From the NCBI RefSeq assembly GCF_002159185.1, contig NZ_NFHD01000011.1, positions 42,610-106,609 on the forward strand: a stretch of DNA of 64,000 nt, written 5' to 3'. Source of the stretch: Gemmiger sp. An87 (GTDB lineage Bacteria; Bacillota; Clostridia; Oscillospirales; Ruminococcaceae). Both the position numbers and the translations under genes were made by a program. Shown piece after piece: positions 26,512 through 35,603 of this stretch (position 1 is its first letter; each line of letters begins with the position of its first letter). Below the pieces are notes generated by a model that saw only the letters and a list, made by a program, of their open reading frames with translations, was not told the DNA's origin and searched no databases.

Positions 26512-28367
26512 AAGTCGCCCAGCTCCGGGGGCTTCTTCTGCGGGGCGGGCTTGTCCGGGGCTTTCCTCTCTGCGCACTCCCGCTTTGCGCCCTCCAGCCG
26601 CTCCCGGATGGAAGGCTTTTTCTCCGGCGTGGTCCTGCGCGCCTCGGCTTGGGCTTTCTCCAATTCCTCTCCACGGCGGCCGTTGTTGATGATCCCGTCA
26701 ATCATGCCATAGTCGTCCTCCAGGGTCATTTCCGCCGTGCGCAGCGGGTTTTCCGGTTCCACAGGGACGGACACGATCTGCCCGTTGATGCTGGCGAACA
26801 GCTCCGGCCGCTTGAATTGCTCGGTGTACTTCTGGATCATGGCCGGGGGCAGGGACGCGAAACTCTCCGGCCCCAGGCCCACCACCAGGAAGGTGCCTGC
26901 CACAATGTCGTAAATCTCCCCATGCTCGTCCCGGAGGGAACGGTTCAGGTCCAGGCCGATGAGCTTGCCTTCGTCGTTCAGCACCAGCCCCACCGGATCG
27001 TCAAAGGGATAGGAGGCGGCAATATCGCCGCCCACCTCCGCTTGCAGCGCATGGAGGCCGGGGTCGATCTCCTTCACATAGGGCTCCTTCATGGGCTCCA
27101 CCACCAGGACGGTCAGCTTCTCCGGCACAGTATGTTCGGGGGCGGCTCCGCTGGGGATGGCAAAGGCGCGGCTTCCGTTGGCCATGATGAGATACTTCCC
27201 GTCCTCGGACTCGTGGTGGAAACCGTATCCGGCCGCCTCCATCTGTTCCCGGCTCATATCCGTCACATGGAAGGTGCCCCTGGGAGTCCGCACCGTCTCG
27301 CCGGTCTCTCGGTCGTCCGGGCTGGGCGCCGCTTGCTGGCCGTACAGCTCCGCCTTATACTCCCGGTTTGCCTGCTCCGCAAAGGATAGCATCTCGTCCA
27401 CATGGGATTGATCCGGGTTTTCGATGGTCTCCCGGATCGCCTGGGGGTCCACATCCAGAAATTCCTCATAGCCGGTGGCGTCCTTGAACTTCTCAATCTC
27501 CGAAGGCAGATAGTCCTCCTGTGTTTGCCCCAGGGCGGCCAGCTTCTCGTCCAGGGCGGAGATGCGCCCGGCCATCAGGTTTCCGTAGATTTCTTCCTTT
27601 GCCGCGTGTTCCTCCGGGTGCTCGGCCGCATACTGCGGGTCGTGCTGCCGGAAAAATTCGTCCATATCGTAGGCAAGGTCCATGGCCCACTCCGAAATTT
27701 CTTCCTCGGGGATGTCATCCTGGAAGGTCATCACCCGGTATTCCTCCGGGATGCTGCCGCGCTCGCCATCGTAATACTCATGGAAGCTGTCCCCGGTATC
27801 CCGCACATAGCCCAGGTCGGTGAACTGGCCGCTTTCCTCCAGAGCGATGTCCCGGCCGTAGGCCTCATAGTCGATGTAGTTGCGCAGATGCTCCGGCACC
27901 TCCATGGCGTCCAGTTCCTCGATGTAATACCGGCCCAGATCGTCGTGGTCGTGGATGTCGGGGTAAACGTCGTAGCAGTCCAGGTTCTCCGTCAGGTTGA
28001 TAAGCTCCTGGATGCTGCCCGTATGGTCGCCGATCTCCATGGCCGCCTGGAATCGCTCGTATTCATCCTGGCTCATGTCATCCAGCTTGGAAGCCAGATA
28101 GTTCAGCTCGTCCAGGTTGGCGTACTCACCCAGCAGGTCATAGAGGCCGTCCACATAGCAGTCGTAGTCCGTGATAAACCATTCCTCATAGGTCTGCCCA
28201 AAGTCGTCCTTCGCACCGATCCCGATGCGCTCAAAGACCTTTTTCAGTTCCTCCGCCGTGGTGGGAAACTTCACCCATTCACCCACAAGGGCGCCCTCGT
28301 TGTACTTGCCCAGGTTGGTGATGAAGGCGGCAAAGGGATAATCTTTGTCATAGTCATAATGGGGCAT
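26508..28367 (-). CDS. ArdA antirestriction protein fused to DUF3846 and DUF4316-like domains
   Basis: A 619-residue multidomain protein. Residues 1-195 are ArdA-like, very acidic (YPFAAFITNLGKYNEG; YDVYPDIHDHDDLGRYYIEELDAM), and would mimic DNA and block type I restriction enzymes during entry. A linker and an LPD-like unit follow (TVRTPRGTFHVTDM near 360). A DUF3846 domain lies near 420-540 (AEVGGDIAASYPFDDPVGLVLNDEG), and a DUF4316-type tail PSIRERLEGAKREC ends the protein. DUF3846 recurs in the element C gene at 49289. The gene is in the GC-rich transfer operon downstream of topB. Confidence 0.85.
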   Translation of the reverse strand: MPHYDYDKDYPFAAFITNLGKYNEGALVGEWVKFPTTAEELKKVFERIGIGAKDDFGQTYEEWFITDYDCYVDGLYDLLGEYANLDELNYLASKLDDMSQDEYERFQAAMEIGDHTGSIQELINLTENLDCYDVYPDIHDHDDLGRYYIEELDAMEVPEHLRNYIDYEAYGRDIALEESGQFTDLGYVRDTGDSFHEYYDGERGSIPEEYRVMTFQDDIPEEEISEWAMDLAYDMDEFFRQHDPQYAAEHPEEHAAKEEIYGNLMAGRISALDEKLAALGQTQEDYLPSEIEKFKDATGYEEFLDVDPQAIRETIENPDQSHVDEMLSFAEQANREYKAELYGQQAAPSPDDRETGETVRTPRGTFHVTDMSREQMEAAGYGFHHESEDGKYLIMANGSRAFAIPSGAAPEHTVPEKLTVLVVEPMKEPYVKEIDPGLHALQAEVGGDIAASYPFDDPVGLVLNDEGKLIGLDLNRSLRDEHGEIYDIVAGTFLVVGLGPESFASLPPAMIQKYTEQFKRPELFASINGQIVSVPVEPENPLRTAEMTLEDDYGMIDGIINNGRRGEELEKAQAEARRTTPEKKPSIRERLEGAKRECAERKAPDKPAPQKKPPELGDL

Positions 28368-28379
28368 AGCGACACCTCC

Positions 28380-28916
28380 TTACAGTTCCGGCGCAGGCTT
28401 TTCCCGATGGGGCTGCGCCTTGCTCTGATGGGCACATTCCTTCCGGCTCTGTTCCAGCCGCTCCTTGATGGAGGGCTTTTTCTCCGTCTGCTTCTCCCTG
28501 GGGCGCTCATGCTCCCACTCGTCGCCGGAGAGGGTGAGATAGCCTCGGCTCGTAAAACAGCCCTGTTCCTCCTGTATGGCGTGATTGCCGAAGGGAATAG
28601 GATCAATGGCGTCCAGCAGCTCCGGGGGCAGAAGGACGTCCAAATGCTGCGCCAGATAGCGCCAGCCCACATCCTCCACCTTGCTGATGTTGGGCTCCAG
28701 AATGAAATACTCGGTATTCGCGGGAAACTCCCGGAACTGCTCCAGGGTGGTCAGTCGGAAGGGAGACTCCTGGACAGCGGCCAGGAGGTCACGGTCCTCC
28801 GGGGAAAGTCCGGCCAGCGCCTGGGCCGCTGCCTCCAGTTCGCTTGCGTCACCACCTGCGGGGAGCAGCGGCTTCAAATGCTCCATGAAGTTGACCTCGG
28901 TTTTACTTTTTGCCAT
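28380..28916 (-). CDS. YodL/DUF4316-like transfer region protein
   Basis: A 178-residue protein: an N-terminal helical half, a DUF4316/YodL-type middle (WRYLAQHLDVLLPPELLDAIDP), and the tail KKPSIKERLEQSRKEC shared with the ArdA fusion and with PcfB genes. ATG 28916 lies 13 bp inside the topB end; GAAAGGA gives the ribosome site. Its role in antirestriction or transfer is unknown. Confidence 0.65.
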   Translation of the reverse strand: MAKSKTEVNFMEHLKPLLPAGGDASELEAAAQALAGLSPEDRDLLAAVQESPFRLTTLEQFREFPANTEYFILEPNISKVEDVGWRYLAQHLDVLLPPELLDAIDPIPFGNHAIQEEQGCFTSRGYLTLSGDEWEHERPREKQTEKKPSIKERLEQSRKECAHQSKAQPHREKPAPEL

Positions 28917-31002
28917 GCACACCATCCTTTCGTTTGGGAAACTCCAACTTGAAATTGACATACTTGCCGCCTGTATCGTCCAGGATCACCACGGCGTCAT
29001 AGGTGGAACCTTTCTTCTCCGACCACATCCCCTTGACGGAAGTGCGGCCTTTTTTCAGAAGGTCGGCCGCCATCTTCCGGGTCATTTCCTTGCGGCGGCT
29101 GGTCCAGAAACGGTCATTCTTCCACATGACAAACTGGCAGGCCCGGTCCGAACAGGCGAAATTCTTCTTACCTTCATAGACCGGCTTGCCGCAGCGGGGG
29201 CAGAGGCCCACCGTCTCTTTCTCCGGCTGGAACAGCTTTTGCCCATCCTCGGAAATGTGGGAGTATTTCCGCACCAGCTCCGCCGCCATTGCCTCGATCC
29301 CGTCCATGAAGTCCTCCGGCGACGCCTGGCCCTTTGCCACCTCGTTCAACCGCTGCTCCCAATCCGCTGTGAGCTTGGGAGAGGTCAGCAGCTCTGGTAA
29401 CACCGTGACCAGGTTGACGCCTGCCTTTGTAGGGATCAGGTTCTTGCCCTTGTGCTCCACGAACCCGCCGGACACCAGCTTTTCAATGATGGCCGCCCTG
29501 GTCGCCGGGGTGCCCAGGCCCTTGCGTTCTGCCTCGTCCGGCATATCTTCCTTGCCCGCATTCTCCATGGCCGACAGAAGGGTGTCCTCCGTGTAGGGCT
29601 TGGGGGGCGAAGTGAAGTGCTCGGTGACGGAGGCGGAGACCGGCTCAAAGACCTGCCCCTCGGTCAAGGCCGGAAGGACGCCCTCGGCATCTTCATCCTC
29701 CGGCTTCTCCTTCAGGGAGGAACGAAACACCTCCTGGATGGCCCGCCAGCCCTGGGAAAGCACCTGCTTTCCTTTTGCCGTGAAGGTATGTCCGCCGCAG
29801 TCAAAGGTAGCCGTGACCGCCTCATACACGAAAGGCTCCGCTGCCGCACACAGCAGCTTGCAGCAGACCAGCAGAAGGATATTGCGCTCGCCCACAGGCA
29901 GCGCAGGCACATCCGCCTTTTCCAGCTCCAGAGTGGGAATCAGTGCGTGGTGGTCGGATACCTCCTTGTCATTCACCAGCGCCAGAACATCGGGGAAAAA
30001 CTCCGGGCAGGCGTCGAAGGGCGGCACCCGTGCCGCCAAATGCAGGACCACGGAGGCGGTCTCCGCCATGTCACTCGTCAGATACCGGCTGTCTGTGCGG
30101 GGATAGGTCAGCAGTTTCTTTTCATAGAGCGACTGGGCGTAGTCCAGGGTTTGCTTGGCCGTGTAACCGAATATCCGGTTGGCCTCCCGCTGCAAGGTGG
30201 TCAGGTCGTACAGTTTGGGCGGCTTCTCCGCCTTTTTCTCCCGCACTAGGGATATACACACAGCCCGCTGCCCGTCACAGACATCCCGAATGGCCTGGGC
30301 GTCCTCCACAGCCGGGATTTTTTCAGAAACTGCCTCGGCTCCCTCCAGCACCAGCCGCACATGATGGTATTTCTCCTTGCGGAACAGGACGATCTTGCTA
30401 TCTCGGTCAGTCAGCATCGCCAGGGTGGGCGTTTGCACCCGCCCCACATTCAGGGTACGATGATATAACACCGAAAACAGCCGTGAGGCATTGATACCGA
30501 TGAGCCAGTCCGCCTTTTGGCGGCAAAGTGCCGATTGATACAGCGGGTCATAGTCCGCGCCGGGGTACAGATTTGCAAAGCCCTCCCGGATCGCCGCGTC
30601 CTCCATCGAAGAAATCCAGAGGCGGGAGAAAGGTTTGGAGCATCCGGCGGCTTTATAGACCAGCCGGAAGATCAACTCACCTTCGCGCCCCGCGTCGCAG
30701 GCGTTGACCAGCTCCATCACATCGGGGCGCTCCATCAGGGAACGGAGAATGTGGAACTGGGCGGCCTTTTCTTCGGACACCACATAGCGGAAGGGGTTGG
30801 GCAGGATGGGAAGGTCCTCATACCGCCACTTCTTATAGCGGTCATCGTAGGTGGCCGCGTCCGCCAGCCCCACCAGATGCCCGATGCACCAGGAAATGAG
30901 CCAGCCGCCGCCTTCAAAATAGCCATCGGCCCTGGATGTGACACCCAGGGCCGACGCAATACTCTTTGCTACACTTAGTTTTTCAGTTATGACAAGTTTC
31001 AT
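28903..31002 (-). CDS. topB: Type IA DNA topoisomerase III (conjugative element type)
   Basis: A 699-residue topoisomerase. The Toprim start LVITEKLSVAKSIASALG is followed by DAGREGELIFRLVY near residue 108. The active-site Tyr region LLTYPRTDSRYLTSDM lies near residue 300, the family motif GLGTPATRAAIIEKL near 500, and a C-terminal zinc-finger pair (CPRCGKPVYEGKKNFAC) near 610. It relaxes single-strand-containing intermediates during transfer or replication of the element. It is first in the minus-strand operon that continues to 26335. Confidence 0.93.
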   Translation of the reverse strand: MKLVITEKLSVAKSIASALGVTSRADGYFEGGGWLISWCIGHLVGLADAATYDDRYKKWRYEDLPILPNPFRYVVSEEKAAQFHILRSLMERPDVMELVNACDAGREGELIFRLVYKAAGCSKPFSRLWISSMEDAAIREGFANLYPGADYDPLYQSALCRQKADWLIGINASRLFSVLYHRTLNVGRVQTPTLAMLTDRDSKIVLFRKEKYHHVRLVLEGAEAVSEKIPAVEDAQAIRDVCDGQRAVCISLVREKKAEKPPKLYDLTTLQREANRIFGYTAKQTLDYAQSLYEKKLLTYPRTDSRYLTSDMAETASVVLHLAARVPPFDACPEFFPDVLALVNDKEVSDHHALIPTLELEKADVPALPVGERNILLLVCCKLLCAAAEPFVYEAVTATFDCGGHTFTAKGKQVLSQGWRAIQEVFRSSLKEKPEDEDAEGVLPALTEGQVFEPVSASVTEHFTSPPKPYTEDTLLSAMENAGKEDMPDEAERKGLGTPATRAAIIEKLVSGGFVEHKGKNLIPTKAGVNLVTVLPELLTSPKLTADWEQRLNEVAKGQASPEDFMDGIEAMAAELVRKYSHISEDGQKLFQPEKETVGLCPRCGKPVYEGKKNFACSDRACQFVMWKNDRFWTSRRKEMTRKMAADLLKKGRTSVKGMWSEKKGSTYDAVVILDDTGGKYVNFKLEFPKRKDGVHGKK

Positions 31003-31018
31003 GAATAATTCTCCCTTA

Positions 31019-31047
31019 TTGTCTTATATCTTTATTGGGAGTATAAT
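31019..31047 (+). promoter_or_regulatory. Promoter of the Ntn-hydrolase gene
   Basis: TTGTCT (31019-31024) and TATAAT (31042-31047) are spaced 17 bp. The gene starts 90 bp downstream. Confidence 0.7.
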
Positions 31048-31136
31048 GTAAAAAAACAATTGCAATATACTGCGTTTAATATTGCATATAGGACTATAAA
31101 ATTAGGGTGCTTAGGTAAAGAGAAAGAGAGGTACAT

Positions 31137-31847
31137 ATGTCATTTCTAATTGCAGTTCATGTAAATGAGGGCATTGTGCTCGCAAGTGACCGCCGTACGA
31201 CTTATACAGATACTCAAACAAACGGTGACAAAGTTATTCAGCGCATAGGCGTACATACAACAAACTCTACGGAAAAAACATTTGTTTGCCCTAATGGCGC
31301 TGGTATATCTACTTGCGGAGACGCATCTTTACTCGGTAAACCGATAACAGGATATATTCAAGAAATGATACGAACACATATCGGGAAAGACTGCCAGGTG
31401 TCTGCTATTCCACAGATAGTAATTGACTATTTCAATGCGCTTCCAATCGTTCCCGATACACATTTTATTGTTGGTGGCTACGATGAAACGGAAAACGGAA
31501 AACAACAGTTGCTATACAAAGTGAATGTTAAAGAAAAAAGCATTGATCAGGTGGAAACCAATGCGCAAGGAGCCTCATGGGACGGTGAAACTTTTACGCT
31601 CACAAGATTGGTACAAAATGTAGCCGTAAAAACCAATGAAGGAAAATATATTGATTTACCTTTTGAAGAAATACTGTGGGGATATTTTACTCTACAGGAT
31701 GCAGTTGATTTCGCACGATATGCCGTGGAAACCACAATTCAAACGATGCATTTTAAGAATGTAATTGAAACAGTCGGAGGGGCTGTAGATATTCTGGTAA
31801 TTACACCTGATGAAACAAAGTGGTTACAAAAAGAGTATCTGAAGTAA
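31137..31847 (+). CDS. Solitary proteasome-like Ntn-hydrolase
   Basis: A 236-residue AT-rich gene lying on the opposite strand within the GC-rich transfer module. The N-terminus LIAVHVNEGIVLASDRRTT matches the 20S proteasome/HslV beta fold. Counting back from Asp18 (HslV Asp17) puts Ser2 where the nucleophilic Thr1 belongs, so Met removal would expose a Ser nucleophile; TEKTF near residue 46 fits the catalytic Lys region. ATG follows GAGAGGTACAT. No HslU or unfoldase partner is adjacent. The substrate is unknown. It has its own promoter and terminator, so it is a self-contained cargo gene. Confidence 0.75.
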   Translation: MSFLIAVHVNEGIVLASDRRTTYTDTQTNGDKVIQRIGVHTTNSTEKTFVCPNGAGISTCGDASLLGKPITGYIQEMIRTHIGKDCQVSAIPQIVIDYFNALPIVPDTHFIVGGYDETENGKQQLLYKVNVKEKSIDQVETNAQGASWDGETFTLTRLVQNVAVKTNEGKYIDLPFEEILWGYFTLQDAVDFARYAVETTIQTMHFKNVIETVGGAVDILVITPDETKWLQKEYLK

Positions 31848-31910
31848 TTCTTATAGATAAAACATATTTATCATGGTGGGTTAACCTAAATACAGGTGAA
31901 TTTTAGAAGC

Positions 31911-31947
31911 AAAAAGGTGCGTCTGCTTTTGGTAGACGCACCTTTTT
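31911..31947 (+). terminator. Terminator of the Ntn-hydrolase gene
   Basis: AAAAAGGTGCGTCTGC and GTAGACGCACCTTTTT form long arms around a 5-base loop, working in both directions. It also faces the convergent DUF4366 gene. Confidence 0.9.
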
Positions 31948-31992
31948 CTGTGTTTTTGAAGCCGCAAATTCTATTTAGTGTTAATCTAGTTA

Positions 31993-32700
31993 TTATTTGG
32001 GAACGTCCTCGTTTTCGTATTCCTCGTCCTCGAACTCATAGTCGTCCGGGTCGGCGCTGACCTTTGCGCCCTGTTTGGGCTTGATGAACTTGATGTAGGC
32101 AAAGGCTCCGCCGCCGCCCAGAGCCGCCAGCAGCAGGATCAGCACCAGGGCGCCGCCGCTACCGGACTCCTTCTCCGGCTCCGGTTCAGGCTCCGGCCCC
32201 ACCTCCGGCGCTTTCCCGGCACACTCGCTCATATTCACCGCGCAGACCGGACAGGCGGTATTTACCGCACCAGCCTGGCATTTCTCGGCGCAGGTGCAAG
32301 CAGCGGGCTTTTTCTCCGTCTGTCCGTCCTCCAGCAGTGCCATCAGGTCGGCTTCATCCACCTGGTTCAAGAAGTGAACGGCGGTCTCCTTGTCCTCGTT
32401 GGCCCGGTCGATCAGGATGTAAAAATAGTTGCCCGCTTTCGTGGTCACGGTGATAAGCTGTTTGTCGCCGTAATAATCGTCCACCAGCGTGGCGTTGCCC
32501 TCCGGGGTAAGGGGCTGGCCCTCCGGCTCCATGCCCCCGGTGGCGGGTTCCTCGGTGGGTTCCGGCGTCGTCTCGGCGGGCTCCCCGGTGTAATAGTCGC
32601 CATCCCCGCCGCCCGCAAAGGCGGTGACGGAGAAGGCGGTCATGCACAGGACCACCGCCAGCATCGCCGTAAACAGCCGGATCACTTTCTTATTCTTCAT
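31993..32700 (-). CDS. DUF4366 membrane-anchored transfer protein
   Basis: A 235-residue exported protein. It has a signal peptide (KKVIRLFTAMLAVVLCMTAFSVTAFA), a Pro/Glu-rich stretch and a DUF4366-type body (GNATLVDDYYGDKQLITVTT, FYILIDRANED). A Cys cluster (ACTCAEKCQAG, CPVC) follows, then one C-terminal membrane helix near 182-205 and an acidic tail. CD1107-type genes of this kind occur in Clostridia conjugation operons. Its start overlaps the DUF4315 gene. Confidence 0.85.
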   Translation of the reverse strand: MKNKKVIRLFTAMLAVVLCMTAFSVTAFAGGGDGDYYTGEPAETTPEPTEEPATGGMEPEGQPLTPEGNATLVDDYYGDKQLITVTTKAGNYFYILIDRANEDKETAVHFLNQVDEADLMALLEDGQTEKKPAACTCAEKCQAGAVNTACPVCAVNMSECAGKAPEVGPEPEPEPEKESGSGGALVLILLLAALGGGGAFAYIKFIKPKQGAKVSADPDDYEFEDEEYENEDVPK

Positions 32701-32971
32701 GGTCGCTGTCCTCCATATCCTCGTCGTCAGGGTCCGCCGCTGCCTCCGCCTCCATCATCCCGTCGGGCAGGGTGATAAGACCGCTGGCGTAGGCCTTCAG
32801 GAAAGCGGTCAGCTCCTTGTTGTCCATGCGCACCGCCTTGACCATGCGGACGATCTCCAGGTTTTCTTCCTCGGTGAGCTGCGTCTCCAGTTCCCGAAGG
32901 CGCTTCTGCTGGGCGGAAATCTTCTCCTTCGTCTTTTCGATGTCCTTGCGAATCTTCTCAACCGTTGCCAT
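32690..32971 (-). CDS. DUF4315 family protein
   Basis: A 93-residue coiled-coil protein: ATVEKIRKDIEKTKEKISAQQKRLRELETQL, then an acidic C-terminus. ATG 32971 has AAGGAG about 10 bp upstream; the longer frame lacks one. It is always found next to DUF4366 in this kind of transfer operon. The function is unknown. Confidence 0.85.
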   Translation of the reverse strand: MATVEKIRKDIEKTKEKISAQQKRLRELETQLTEEENLEIVRMVKAVRMDNKELTAFLKAYASGLITLPDGMMEAEAAADPDDEDMEDSDHEE

Positions 32972-33692
32972 GTGTGCAAAACTCCTTTCCAAATCGTTCT
33001 CTCCAGGAATAGTTCCGCCCCAGGCCCTTGACCGTTTTCAGGTTTTTCAGGGCGTTGTCCTCCAGCGCCAGGGCGCGGCGGAACAAATCGGGATGCTGCT
33101 CCCGCAGGGCGGTTATCTCGTCGGGTTTCATGCTGGGGCAGAAAAAACAGGACGATTTTCCCGGCTGGGGCAGCCCCGCCGCCTCGATCTGCCGGATGCA
33201 ATCGCCCCGTGTCCATCCCCATTCCATCAGGGGATACCACTTGCTGTATTTTCGGTCGGCCAGGTCCCCCAGCAGCACCTTGTCGCTGCGGTAGCCCTCG
33301 CCCGCGTCGTAGCCGATAAACTTGACCACCCGCTTGCCCGCCTCCCAGGTTCGGCGGCATGGCGGGTAATGGTTGCAGAATTTTTCCTGCGGCCCGATCT
33401 TGTGTTTCAGGGAACACCGCTTGAAGCCGTAGGCGATGGATGGTAGGCTGCAACTTTGCAGACATTCATCCTCCAGCGTCAGGCGTTTCCCGTCACGGGT
33501 GGTCTTATACACTCTGGTAATGGGCGGCATCCCGTGGTCCTTCAGCCAGGAATCCATCACCTCCAGATAGGCGTAGGTGTGGGGATGTTCCGCCCCCGTA
33601 TCCGCAAAAAGGATCAGGTCCACCGGGATACGATGCTGGTGCAGCCCGATCAAAAGAGCGGTGCTGTTGGCGCCGCCCCCATAGGAAACCAT
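32958..33692 (-). CDS. PAPS reductase-like / PP-loop family protein
   Basis: A 244-residue protein with an N-terminal PP-loop (VSYGGGANSTALLIGL), LILFADTGAEHPHTYAYLE near residue 33, a GYDAGEGYRSDK segment and Cys-rich GKSSCFFCPSMKP near 180. The family resembles phosphoadenosine-phosphosulfate reductases and DNA-modification DndC-like enzymes, but no Dnd partner is present. Such genes travel in CTn-type operons. The substrate is unknown. Confidence 0.75.
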   Translation of the reverse strand: MVSYGGGANSTALLIGLHQHRIPVDLILFADTGAEHPHTYAYLEVMDSWLKDHGMPPITRVYKTTRDGKRLTLEDECLQSCSLPSIAYGFKRCSLKHKIGPQEKFCNHYPPCRRTWEAGKRVVKFIGYDAGEGYRSDKVLLGDLADRKYSKWYPLMEWGWTRGDCIRQIEAAGLPQPGKSSCFFCPSMKPDEITALREQHPDLFRRALALEDNALKNLKTVKGLGRNYSWRERFGKEFCTHGNG

Positions 33693-33713
33693 ATTGATGC
33701 TTCATCACCTCCA

Positions 33714-35603
33714 TCAGTTGTACGGTGGTCTGCCGTATGCGTAGAAATGGGACTGCCAGTAGCTCGTGTTCAGGTTGGAATACTGGATGGGGTCGCCGCA
33801 ATGCAGCATCATCCCGTCGCCCACATAGATGCCTACATGAGATACGCCGTTGGTATCATAGGTACCCACGAAGAACACCAAGTCGCCGGGCTGGGGGTCG
33901 GATACCGGGGTGGAAATGTTGTAGAGCCCCTGGGCGCCCAACCGCCCGGTATTGCACAGGCCGCTGTTGGTCAGCACATAGCTGACAAAGCCGCTGCAAT
34001 CGAAAGAAGTGCTGGGACTGCTGCCGCCCCACACATAGGGGTATCCCAGGTATTTTTCCGCCTCGGTAATGAGGGTGTTGAACCGCTCGTCCGTCAGGTA
34101 TTCAGCGGGAATCTCCCATGCAGTCGGCGGGTTCTCGAGGTACTTGTTCACATACCCGGAGGACGGGAACAGATCGGGGCGGTTGCCCAGGGTGGACATA
34201 TAGGTGGCGTACAAGGAAAGCTGTTCCTCGCCCATCATGTAGACAGGCACATGGGAGAGGTCGAAGTTTTCCAATGTGACGGTGCAGATGGTCCAGGTAT
34301 AGGGCACCCGAACCGTATAGGTGTTGCCCTCGCTGTCCGTCCTTGTTTCCGTCCGATAGCGGGTCTCCGTGGTCACGGTTTCGGTGAGGATGTATTGCTT
34401 GTCAAAGAGGGTTTGAAGGTCGCCCTGTACCTGGTCAATGGTGAACACCCCTTCATGGAGTGCCGACAGAATGGAGATCAGCACGTAGGGGTCGTGCTCG
34501 ATCTCGTCCAGGTCGAAGTGATACTCGTCATAGTTGTGGGTGGCCTCGTAGGTGTCCAGGTATTCCCGCAATTCATCCTCTTTGGCACAGTAGGCTTCTT
34601 CCGCCGCCAGCATATCGGAATCCTCAGAGAGATAGGAAGATGCCATGATGTTGGACATCCCGCCGCCGAACATGGAGGAACAGGATTGCAGGGAGCCCAG
34701 CAGCATTACCAGCAGAAGGCCAATACTGCCCACAATCAGCGCACCCTTCCAATGCCGTTTCAGGAAAAGGGCGGTGCGCTTGGACTCCTGGGCGGCTTTC
34801 TTGGCCGCCTTTGCCGTGGCCTCCGCTGTTTTTCCGGCTTGGGCAGTCTTGCCCGCCGCCCGGTATGCCACCGCATATTGCCTTTGCAGCTTCCGTTTCT
34901 GCCACAGGCGGGAGATGGGATTGGATGCAAGCTGGGGGTTCTCCGCCACGGCTTTCCGATAGTAGAAATCCGCATTAGCCTTGACCGCCGCCTGCTCCGC
35001 CTTTGCCGCGTCCCGCCAGGGTTTCAGCTTGCGTTCCGCCCGCCAGTTCTGGACACGGCGGTTTCCGTAGCCCACAGCCTTCTCAAAGCTGCGTTCCCCC
35101 AGGTGGCCCGCCTGGACGCCGGAATTTTCCTGCTCCACCTCCCGGACCTTGCCGTGGATCGCCGCGCCCGCCTCCTGGATGGGGCGGGACAGCGGATTGG
35201 TATGCTGGGGGGATGGCGGTTTGGACGGAACAGCAGCTTTTGCCGCATCCAGCCGGTCCGCCGCCTTGTCCGACTTGCGGATGGCCCCTTGCAACTCCGG
35301 CTTGGCCTGGTCTGCCTCGGAAAACTGCAATCGGGAGGATGGGCGGCTTGCCGCCGCCTCGCCCTCCCGATAGGCTCTGCGCTGTTTCCGTCGCTTCTTT
35401 TTGGCTGCTGCCTGTTCCCGGTGCAGTTCCGCACGGTCCACCGCTTTCCCGGCGGCGCCCGCCGTGTCGCCGGATGCGGAATGGTCCTGCTCCGGTGTCC
35501 GGTCAGAGGGATAGGTGGTCTCGCCCGTGACCAGATTGACGGATACCGCCCCGTCACGGGTCATCTTCTGTGCCTCCTTTTCGGGGGCTTTCCATTCTTT
35601 CAA
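33714..35603 (-). CDS. NlpC/P60 peptidoglycan hydrolase of the transfer apparatus
   Basis: A 629-residue protein. The first 300 residues are polar and basic. A membrane helix (GALIVGSIGLLLVMLLGSL) lies near residue 290. The C-terminal NlpC/P60 (C40) domain shows FDCSGFVSYVL (Cys), then VSHVGIYVGDG (His). It cuts cell-wall cross-links so the conjugation pore can pass, like Tn916 Orf14. The start is TTG 35603 with AGGAGGTGACGCACC upstream; its TTGA overlaps the methylase stop. Confidence 0.88.
   Translation of the reverse strand: MKEWKAPEKEAQKMTRDGAVSVNLVTGETTYPSDRTPEQDHSASGDTAGAAGKAVDRAELHREQAAAKKKRRKQRRAYREGEAAASRPSSRLQFSEADQAKPELQGAIRKSDKAADRLDAAKAAVPSKPPSPQHTNPLSRPIQEAGAAIHGKVREVEQENSGVQAGHLGERSFEKAVGYGNRRVQNWRAERKLKPWRDAAKAEQAAVKANADFYYRKAVAENPQLASNPISRLWQKRKLQRQYAVAYRAAGKTAQAGKTAEATAKAAKKAAQESKRTALFLKRHWKGALIVGSIGLLLVMLLGSLQSCSSMFGGGMSNIMASSYLSEDSDMLAAEEAYCAKEDELREYLDTYEATHNYDEYHFDLDEIEHDPYVLISILSALHEGVFTIDQVQGDLQTLFDKQYILTETVTTETRYRTETRTDSEGNTYTVRVPYTWTICTVTLENFDLSHVPVYMMGEEQLSLYATYMSTLGNRPDLFPSSGYVNKYLENPPTAWEIPAEYLTDERFNTLITEAEKYLGYPYVWGGSSPSTSFDCSGFVSYVLTNSGLCNTGRLGAQGLYNISTPVSDPQPGDLVFFVGTYDTNGVSHVGIYVGDGMMLHCGDPIQYSNLNTSYWQSHFYAYGRPPYN

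Noticed and set aside
27402..28952. 516-residue plus-strand frame opposite the ArdA fusion
   Set aside because: An antisense artefact of high-GC3 coding on the minus strand; the opposite strand has ArdA and DUF3846 motifs.
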